This document shows, piece after piece, positions 1 through 5,013 of a stretch of 8,842 nt of DNA. The position numbers were made by a program, and so were the translations under genes. The DNA is from Actinomycetota bacterium (GTDB lineage: Bacteria > Actinomycetota > UBA4738). The stretch is taken from the NCBI GenBank assembly GCA_005888465.1, contig VAYJ01000251.1:1-8842 (forward strand), read 5' to 3'. The stretch's first letter is position 1. Every line of letters begins with the position of its first letter. The notes under the pieces were generated by a model. That model did no database searches. It had not been told where the DNA came from and saw only the letters and a program-made list of their open reading frames with translations.

Positions 1-588
1 GTACTCGATCCCGTTGTGGACCATCTTGACGAAGTGGCCCGCGCCGTTCGGCCCGCAGTGGAGATACCCCTGCTCGGACGTGCCGTCGGCCTTCTCGCGT
101 CCCGGAGTGCGGGCGATGTCGCCGGCGCCGGGCGCCAGCCTGGCGAAGATCGGATCGAGGCGCTTGACCACCTCCGGCTCGCCTCCGATCATCATGCAGT
201 ACCCGCGCTCCAGCCCCCAGACGCCGCCGCTGGTCCCCACATCGACGTAGTGGATCCCCTTCGGCCGAAGCTCCTTCGCGCGCCGGATGTCGTCGATGTA
301 GTAGGAGTTGCCCCCGTCGATGAGGATGTCGCCCTTCTCGAGCAGCGGCAGGAGGTCGGCGATGGACTTGTCGACCACGGCCGCCGGCACCATCAGCCAC
401 ACCGCCCTCGGCTTCTCCAGCCTCTTCACGAAGTCCGCGAGCGAGGAGGCGCCCACCGCCTTGTCCTGGGTGAGCTCCTGCACCGCCTTCGGCGACGTGT
501 CGAAGACCACGCACTGGTGGCCCCCCTTGAGAAGCCGCCGCACCATGTTGGCGCCCATGCGGCCAAGTCCGATCATTCCGAGCTGCAT
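1..588 (-). CDS. gnd: 6-phosphogluconate dehydrogenase, decarboxylating (3' end outside window)
   Basis: This gene encodes the cytosolic enzyme that oxidises and decarboxylates 6-phosphogluconate to ribulose-5-phosphate in the oxidative pentose phosphate pathway. The 196 visible codons cover the N-terminal Rossmann domain and the start of the catalytic region. They show the dinucleotide motif GLGRMG at residues 7-12, an Asp at residue 30 at the end of the second beta strand (CVVFD), DGGNSYY near 92-97, the VDVGTSGGVWGLERGY substrate motif in the middle, and HFVKMVHNGIEY at 185-196 with the catalytic Lys188 and Asn192. The sequence style matches the shorter (~300 residue) form of the family. 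The start at 588 is fixed by AAGGAG six bases upstream and by the Rossmann fold beginning at once. The reading frame is open to the left edge, so the C-terminal all-helical domain is not seen. The Asp at the end of strand two suggests NAD rather than NADP use, which is inference. It lies 117 bp downstream of the DUF2090 gene, probably in the same operon. Confidence 0.95.
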   Translation of the reverse strand, partial: MQLGMIGLGRMGANMVRRLLKGGHQCVVFDTSPKAVQELTQDKAVGASSLADFVKRLEKPRAVWLMVPAAVVDKSIADLLPLLEKGDILIDGGNSYYIDDIRRAKELRPKGIHYVDVGTSGGVWGLERGYCMMIGGEPEVVKRLDPIFARLAPGAGDIARTPGREKADGTSEQGYLHCGPNGAGHFVKMVHNGIEY

Positions 589-594
589 CGCTGA

Positions 595-600
595 CTCCTT
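595..600 (-). promoter_or_regulatory. Ribosome binding site of gnd
   Basis: On the minus strand AAGGAG stands six bases before the ATG at 588. It is a strong Shine-Dalgarno match and supports that start. Confidence 0.8.
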
Positions 601-601
601 T

Positions 602-626
602 GAAGAGCCGATTGCTCGGCCGCTTC
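602..626 (-). other. Stem-loop with GCAA tetraloop in the gnd leader
   Basis: The minus-strand transcript can pair GCCGA with UCGGC around a GCAA loop (a GNRA-type tetraloop). An outer GAAG/CUUC stem is separated from it by one bulged base and a G-U pair. It ends directly before the gnd Shine-Dalgarno. There is no U-run, so it does not look like a terminator. It could influence gnd translation or mRNA ends, or be chance in GC-rich DNA. The rest of the 589-705 gap shows no gene and no clear promoter. Confidence 0.3.
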
Positions 627-705
627 GGTTTCGTCCTCTATGTGGTTCATCGAGGGTCCGGCCTCACCGCGGTCCCGCGCACGTTCGTGGTCCTCGTCGT
701 CGTTT

Positions 706-1626
706 TCAGGCGGCCTGGGCCTGCTCGAAGATGTCCACGAACTCGCGGTATCGGCGGGCGATCTCGGCGACGGCGTCTTCCCGTGTGCTCTTCTTGGCCC
801 GCCATGCGATGAGCGGCTCCCAGAAGTCCGTCCGCCCGACGGCGAAGCCGATGAACCCCGGGACGCCGGCGGCCGTCGCCAGCCACTCGCGCACCTTCTT
901 GTCGTTTTCGCCCCGGCCCAGGATGATGCAGCCCACCGTGGCCCGGCCACCGCGGCGCGCGGCGGCCACGATCCTCTGGCAGTCCTCGCCCCGGTCGAGC
1001 CCCTCGATCTTCCAGACGTCGGGCTCGACCTGCGCATCCTGGAGCTGCTCGATCGCCTGGACCATCAGCCGGGGACGGAGCTCCGCGTCGTACGCCTTCG
1101 TGTCCCCATGGAGCCGGTCGAGCTGTGGCTTTTCCGCGGGCACCAGCAACTCGAACATGAACCGGCTCCGGCTCTTGTCGTGCAGGTACTCGGAGAGTCG
1201 CTTCAGGCGCGCCGCCTGTCGCCGGTTCAGAGCCGGATCGCCTTCCGGGTTGTAGCGCACCAGCACCTTGCAGAAGGTCGGGTGGAAGGCCTCGATGTGC
1301 TCGGCGAAGTCCTCGCCGTACTCGAAGTCGAACTCCTCCTGGCCGCTCTTCTCGGCGGGGCAGGCGATCGCGTATCCGTGCGCCGCCGCGTCCCGGAGGA
1401 TGGCGGCCCCGAACTGCTCGTCCACCAGGATACCCGCCTTGTCCTTCGGCACGCCCGCCACCACGGCCGCCTTGAAGCCGTCGTAGATGACCTGCTTGGC
1501 GGCGGCGATCTGCGCGGTCTGCGGCGGCGCCAGCACGCCCTCCCAGCCGAACATCTTCGTCTGGAACGACCCGCGATGGTCGAAGGGCAGTATGTACAGA
1601 GGCCGGTCGAACCCGACCGTCGTCAT
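706..1626 (-). CDS. DUF2090 family protein, probable class I sugar-phosphate aldolase of unknown substrate
   Basis: This is a 306-residue cytosolic protein that matches, from memory, the DUF2090 domain found at the C-terminus of some IolC proteins, where it is annotated as 5-dehydro-2-deoxyphosphogluconate aldolase-like. Here it stands alone, without the PfkB kinase half. Visible features are YILPFDHRGSF at 11-21, GILVDEQFGAAIL at 65-77, ACPAEKSGQ at 88-96, FCKVLVRYNPEGD at 118-130, and PDVWKIEGLD at 202-211. The two lysines (120 and 206) sit in contexts like those of the tagatose-bisphosphate aldolase (LacD) superfamily, where the lysine of the DV-K-E strand forms the Schiff base. Assigning catalysis to Lys206 is inference. 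The ATG at 1626 overlaps the pgi stop as ATGA, so it is likely translationally coupled to pgi, helped by a weak AAGG site seven bases upstream. No inositol genes are visible nearby, so a role in inositol breakdown is not supported by context. The stop is TGA at 706-708. Confidence 0.85.
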   Translation of the reverse strand: MTTVGFDRPLYILPFDHRGSFQTKMFGWEGVLAPPQTAQIAAAKQVIYDGFKAAVVAGVPKDKAGILVDEQFGAAILRDAAAHGYAIACPAEKSGQEEFDFEYGEDFAEHIEAFHPTFCKVLVRYNPEGDPALNRRQAARLKRLSEYLHDKSRSRFMFELLVPAEKPQLDRLHGDTKAYDAELRPRLMVQAIEQLQDAQVEPDVWKIEGLDRGEDCQRIVAAARRGGRATVGCIILGRGENDKKVREWLATAAGVPGFIGFAVGRTDFWEPLIAWRAKKSTREDAVAEIARRYREFVDIFEQAQAA

Positions 1627-3266
1627 GCTCCCGCCTTGAGCGTCCGGTAACGACGGATGAGATTGTTCGTCGAGCTGTCGTGCGCGGGCTCGGGCCCGCT
1701 CGCGCTCTCGAGCTCGGGGATGATGCGCTGGGCCAGCACCTTGCCCAGCTCCACGCCCCACTGGTCGAACGAGTCGATGTTCCAGATGGCGCCCTGGGTG
1801 AACACGGAGTGCTCGTAGAGGGCCACCAGCTTGCCGAGGGTCTCCGGGGTGAGCCGGTCGGCCAGGATGGTGTTCGACGGGCGGTTCCCCTCGAAGACCC
1901 GGTGGGGCACCAGCCGGTCCGGCGTGCCCTCGGCCTTCACCTGCTCCGGGGTCTTGCCGAACGCCAGCGCTTCGGTCTGGGCGAAGACGTTCGACATCAG
2001 CATGTCGTGGTGCCGGCCGAGCGGGTTGAGGGGCTTCGTGAACGCGATGAAGTCGCAGGGGATCAACCTGGTCCCCTGATGGATCAGCTGATAGAAGGAG
2101 TGCTGGCCGTTGGTCCCCGGCTCGCCCCAGTAGATGGGACCCGTCTGATACGTCACCGCGACCCCGTCGAGCGTGACGTGCTTGCCGTTGCTCTCCATCG
2201 TCAGCTGCTGCAAGTAGGCGGGGAACCGCTTCAGGTACTGCTCGTACGGCAGCACCGCCACCGTCTGGGCGTCGAAGAAGTCGGTGTACCAGACGCTCAG
2301 GAGGCCCATGAGCACGGGCAGGTTGCGCTCGAACGGCGCGGTGCGGAAGTGCTCGTCCACCTGGTGGAAGCCGTCGAGCATGGCGCGGAAACCTTCCGGT
2401 CCGATGGCCAGCATCGTCGACAGCCCGATCGCCGAGTCCATGGAGTACCGCCCGCCGACCCAGTCCCAGAAGCCGAACATGTTCGCCGTATCGATGCCGA
2501 ACTCGGACACCTTCTGGGCATTCGTCGAGACCGCCACGAAGTGCTTGGCCACCGCGCGGACGTCGCCGCCCAGCCCCGCGAGCAGCCACGCCCGCGCGCT
2601 CGCCGCGTTGGTCATCGTCTCGAGCGTCGTGAAGGTCTTCGACGAGACGATGAAGAGCGTGTCCGCGGCATCGAGGTCGCGCGTGGCCTCCACGAAGTCG
2701 GTGCCGTCGACGTTGGACACGAAGCGGAACGTCATGGCCCGGTCGCTGTAATACCGCAGCGCCTCGTAGGCCATCACGGGGCCGAGGTCGGAGCCTCCGA
2801 TCCCGATGTTGATGACGTTGCGAATCCGTTTGCCGGTGTGGCCCTTCCACGCGCCGCTGCGGACCCGGTCGGTGAAATCGGACATCTTGTCGAGCACCGC
2901 GTGGACCTGCGGCACCACGTTCTCGCCGTCCACGATGATCGACGTCCCCCGCCGCGCGCGGAGCGCCGCGTGCAGGACGGCCCGGTCCTCCGTGACGTTG
3001 ATCTTCTCCCCCCCGAACATGGCGTCGATCCGTGCCCGCAGGCCGGATTCCTCCGCCAGCTGCAGAAGGAGATCGAGCGTCTCGTCGGTGATCCGGTTCT
3101 TCGAGTAGTCGAGGTAGAGGCCCGCCGCCTCGGCGGTCAGGCGCTCGCCTCGCTTCGGATCGTGCGCGAAGAGGGTCCGGAGATGGAGGTCCCGGACCTT
3201 CTCGTGATGGGCCTCGAGGGCCTTCCAGGCGGGACGTGCGGTCAGTCGGGCGATCCCAGCGGTCAT
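1623..3266 (-). CDS. pgi: Glucose-6-phosphate isomerase
   Basis: This gene encodes phosphoglucose isomerase, which interconverts glucose-6-phosphate and fructose-6-phosphate in the cytosol. It links glycogen-derived hexose to glycolysis and recycles fructose-6-phosphate from the pentose phosphate pathway. At 547 residues it matches the long bacterial/eukaryotic form (E. coli is about 549). It shows NIGIGGSDLGP at 153-163, the phosphate-binding SSKTFTT at 208-214, the family signature WVGGRYSMDSAIG at 269-281 with Arg273, GEPGTNGQHSFYQLIHQGT at 381-399 with the expected catalytic Glu382 and His396, and NIDSFDQWGVELGK at 496-509 with Lys509. All key residues are present and the gene appears intact. 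The start at 3266 is supported by AAAGGGG seven bases upstream. Its stop overlaps the next gene by four bases. The upstream 181 bp gap from tal carries a palindromic repeat. Confidence 0.98.
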   Translation of the reverse strand: MTAGIARLTARPAWKALEAHHEKVRDLHLRTLFAHDPKRGERLTAEAAGLYLDYSKNRITDETLDLLLQLAEESGLRARIDAMFGGEKINVTEDRAVLHAALRARRGTSIIVDGENVVPQVHAVLDKMSDFTDRVRSGAWKGHTGKRIRNVINIGIGGSDLGPVMAYEALRYYSDRAMTFRFVSNVDGTDFVEATRDLDAADTLFIVSSKTFTTLETMTNAASARAWLLAGLGGDVRAVAKHFVAVSTNAQKVSEFGIDTANMFGFWDWVGGRYSMDSAIGLSTMLAIGPEGFRAMLDGFHQVDEHFRTAPFERNLPVLMGLLSVWYTDFFDAQTVAVLPYEQYLKRFPAYLQQLTMESNGKHVTLDGVAVTYQTGPIYWGEPGTNGQHSFYQLIHQGTRLIPCDFIAFTKPLNPLGRHHDMLMSNVFAQTEALAFGKTPEQVKAEGTPDRLVPHRVFEGNRPSNTILADRLTPETLGKLVALYEHSVFTQGAIWNIDSFDQWGVELGKVLAQRIIPELESASGPEPAHDSSTNNLIRRYRTLKAGA

Positions 3267-3273
3267 GGCGCTA

Positions 3274-3280
3274 CCCCTTT
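3274..3280 (-). promoter_or_regulatory. Ribosome binding site of pgi
   Basis: AAAGGGG on the minus strand lies seven bases before the ATG at 3266. It is a reasonable Shine-Dalgarno and agrees with the family's N-terminus. Confidence 0.65.
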
Positions 3281-3340
3281 CTTTGCTTCGACAGGCCCTA
3301 GCCCAGTCTATTGCCGAACGCGTGTCCCACGTCCTACGCT

Positions 3341-3431
3341 CCTCCTCACCCTGTCCCTCTCCCCCTCCGGGGGCGAGGGGATCGAAACGGCTCCCTGTCC
3401 CTCTCCGAGGGCGAGGCTCGGGGTGAGGATG
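3341..3431. repeat. Palindromic, internally repeated intergenic element (REP/MITE-like)
   Basis: The element is bounded by a perfect 9-bp inverted repeat: TCCTCACCC at 3343-3351 and GGGTGAGGA at 3421-3429. Inside, CCCTGTCCCTCTCC occurs twice (3349-3362 and 3393-3406). Each copy is followed by its own hairpin: CCCTC..CCCCC/GGGGG..GAGGG at 3355-3379, and CCCTC/GAGGG at 3399-3411. This tandem-hairpin layout, in a gap between two operon genes, looks like a small dispersed repeat. Related C/G-rich palindromes with TCACCCT and CCCTCTCC motifs are common between genes in GC-rich bacteria. The transcript would fold strongly on either strand and could act as an attenuator or an mRNA-stabilising element between tal and pgi. 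No T-run follows it, so it is not a standard intrinsic terminator. The remainder of 3267-3447 shows no gene. Confidence 0.65.
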
Positions 3432-3447
3432 GCGCCTTGTTCACGAA

Positions 3448-4542
3448 TTATCCGCGCTCGCTCGCCTTCCCGAGGTCGGCGCTCTTGGAGACGATCACCT
3501 CCATGAGCTCGTGCCAGGATTTCACGAAGGACTTCGCCCCCTCGTCCTGGAGCTGGGCGGCCAGCGCGTCGACGTCGACCCCGGCCTTGGCGAACTGCGC
3601 CAGCACGTCCTCGCAGTCGCCGCCGTCGGCGGGCAGGATCGCGCCGAGGTCGCCGTGATCGGCGAGGGCTTTCAGCGTGCCCTCCGGCATGGTGTTCACG
3701 GTGAGCGGCGCCGCGAGCGCCTTGACGTAGAGGACGTCGGAAGCCCGGGGATCCTTCGTGCCCGTGCTGGCCCACAGAGGGCGCTGCGGGCGGGCGCCCG
3801 TGTTGTAGGCGCGCTGCCAGCGCGGCGAGCCGAGCAGGTCGCGCGCCGCCTTGTACGTGCGCTTGGCGATCGCGATGCCCAGCTGGTTGCGGAGCGCGAC
3901 GGGCACCTTGTTCGCGACCGCGGCGTCCCAGCGGCTGATGAACACCGAGGCGACCGAGCCGACATCCGGCTTGAGCCCGGCGGCCATGCGCCGCTCGATC
4001 CCGCGCATGAAGGCCTCGGCGGCGGCCGCGTATTGCTCGCGCGAGAACAGGAGGGTCACGTTGACGGGCACCCCGGAGAAGATCGCCTCCTCGATGGCGG
4101 GCAGGCCCTCCTTGGTACCGGGAATCTTGATGAGCAGGTTGGGGCGGCCCGCCCGCGCGTGCAGGTCCCGCGCGGCGGTGAGAGTGCTCGCGGTGTCGTA
4201 CGCCAGGAGCGGCGAGACCTCCAGCGACACCCATCCGTCCACGCCGTTCGTCTTGTCCCAGGTCGGGCGAAAGAGGTCGGCGGCCCGGGTGAGGTCTTCC
4301 AGGGCCAGCTCGAAGAACAGCGGCTCGCCCGCCTTGCCCTCCTTGACCTTCTGGCGGATCGCGGCGTCGTACGCCGCGCTGTTCTTGATGGCATGGTCGA
4401 AGATCGTGGGATTGGACGTGAGCCCGGTGACGGACAGCTCGTCGATGTAGCGCTGGAGCGTGCCGCTGTCCAGCAGATCGCGCGTGATGTTGTCGAGCCA
4501 GAGGCTCTGGCCGAGCTCGTGGAGCATCTGCGTTGCCTTCAT
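3448..4542 (-). CDS. tal: Transaldolase
   Basis: Transaldolase moves a dihydroxyacetone unit from sedoheptulose-7-phosphate to glyceraldehyde-3-phosphate in the non-oxidative pentose phosphate pathway. The 364-residue product has the length of the long bacterial (cyanobacterial/actinobacterial-type) transaldolases. It shows SLWLDNITRDLL at 13-24, GLTSNPTIFDHAI at 40-52, SLEVSPLLAYDT at 106-117, NLLIKIPGTKEG at 135-146 with the Schiff-base Lys139, NVTLLFS at 161-167, and PLWASTGTKDP at 255-265. The start at 4542 is chosen because of a near-perfect GGAGGTGA upstream and because the family's N-terminus begins there. The frame is open further up to 4620, but that stretch reads as another gene's remnant in a different frame. 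In many bacteria this transaldolase is fused to Pgi. Here the two are separate neighbours, 181 bp apart. The stop is TAA. The gene looks intact. Confidence 0.97.
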   Translation of the reverse strand: MKATQMLHELGQSLWLDNITRDLLDSGTLQRYIDELSVTGLTSNPTIFDHAIKNSAAYDAAIRQKVKEGKAGEPLFFELALEDLTRAADLFRPTWDKTNGVDGWVSLEVSPLLAYDTASTLTAARDLHARAGRPNLLIKIPGTKEGLPAIEEAIFSGVPVNVTLLFSREQYAAAAEAFMRGIERRMAAGLKPDVGSVASVFISRWDAAVANKVPVALRNQLGIAIAKRTYKAARDLLGSPRWQRAYNTGARPQRPLWASTGTKDPRASDVLYVKALAAPLTVNTMPEGTLKALADHGDLGAILPADGGDCEDVLAQFAKAGVDVDALAAQLQDEGAKSFVKSWHELMEVIVSKSADLGKASERG

Positions 4543-4546
4543 CGCG

Positions 4547-4554
4547 TCACCTCC
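4547..4554 (-). promoter_or_regulatory. Ribosome binding site of tal
   Basis: GGAGGTGA, an almost full anti-Shine-Dalgarno complement, lies four bases before the ATG at 4542 and decides that start over the upstream ATG at 4620. It overlaps the stop codon of the HAD remnant and the 10-bp palindrome CTCCGCGGAG at 4551-4560. Confidence 0.85.
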
Positions 4555-4636
4555 GCGGAGAATGTGATCGGATCTGGTCGTTGTCCAGGAGCGTATTGTC
4601 CGCGTCGACCGGGAAGACAAGCGGACCCGCGGTCAT
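4547..4636 (-). pseudogene. HAD-family hydrolase remnant (N-terminal ~22 codons only)
   Basis: The ATG at 4636 opens a 29-codon frame beginning MTAGPLVFPVDADNTLLDND. This is the N-terminus of a haloacid dehalogenase-type hydrolase: the motif I pattern DxDNT at residues 11-15 includes the nucleophilic Asp11. After about residue 22 the frame reads RSHSPRR and stops in the tal Shine-Dalgarno, so the ~200 residues with motifs II-IV are absent. Its start overlaps the malQ stop as ATGA, the usual arrangement for coupled genes, which argues that a full gene once followed malQ. I infer a deletion that removed the body of the gene. A new tiny peptide is possible but unlikely. Confidence 0.65.
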
Positions 4637-5013
4637 GATGCGGCCTCCGCCATTCCGCCGGTCTGCGGACTGTAAAGCTCGGCCGAGCGGCTCGAGGTGG
4701 TCGTCAGCTCTCGCAGCCACTCGAAGGCGGGTCCGGTCAGAATCTGCTCCGTGCAGCGCCAGCGCCAGTTGCCCTCCGCACGGCCGGGCACGTTCATCCG
4801 GGCCTCTCACAAGGACTGATAGGGAGAATCGCCGTAGCCCGTCGGCCCCAGCGGCAGCGCCTGCCACCAGCTCTGCCCCGCCTCGTGCAGCCGGTCGATC
4901 CAGGCGAGCGCCGCGGCGCCCACATCACCGATGCCGTACGGCGAGGGCAGCGAGGTGACGTGCAACAGCACGCCGGAGGCCCGGTAGTCGGGCGGGAACG
5001 GGGGTAGGCTCAT
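4633..5013 (-). pseudogene. malQ: 4-alpha-glucanotransferase (amylomaltase) remnant, large internal deletion
   Basis: MalQ (GH77) rearranges malto-oligosaccharides so that glycogen phosphorylase can use them. The frame from the ATG at 5013 gives 68 residues typical of the MalQ N-terminus (RASGVLLHVTSLPSPYGIG, then GQSWWQALPLGPTGYGDSPYQ). It stops at TGA 4807-4809. The same frame then continues for 57 codons that look like the MalQ C-terminus: EARMNVPGRAEGNWRWR, then FEWLRELT, ending at TGA 4633-4635. A normal MalQ has about 500 residues. Here ~370 central residues, including the catalytic Asp and Glu of the TIM barrel, are missing, so no activity is possible. The 5' end is joined in frame to the shortened pgm, and the 3' end overlaps the HAD remnant as ATGA. 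The family matches are by recognition. The deletion is inferred from their close juxtaposition. Confidence 0.8.

Noticed and set aside
1627..2850. Upstream extension of the DUF2090 frame through the pgi region
   Set aside because: Upstream of the ATG at 1626 the frame is an out-of-frame reading of pgi with no family similarity. The real start overlaps the pgi stop as ATGA.
3341..3431. Intrinsic terminator between tal and pgi
   Set aside because: Strong hairpins are present, but no T-run follows on either strand, and the layout with repeated hairpins fits a dispersed repeat better.
1680..3506. Long open frame on the plus strand (608 codons) opposite pgi, and similar plus-strand frames at 16-594, 3511-4638 and 5287-6879
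   Set aside because: They are antisense shadows of strongly conserved minus-strand genes in GC-rich DNA. Their translations are low-complexity, rich in Arg, Gly, His and Pro, with no recognisable domain.
4543..4620. A longer transaldolase starting at 4620
   Set aside because: The extra 26 residues are an alternative-frame reading of the HAD remnant. The strong Shine-Dalgarno at 4547-4554 and the family N-terminus point to 4542.
4807..4809. Selenocysteine at the in-frame TGA of the malQ remnant
   Set aside because: The TGA sits at a deletion junction of a gene lacking its catalytic core, MalQ is not a selenoprotein family, and I see no convincing hairpin with the right spacing downstream.
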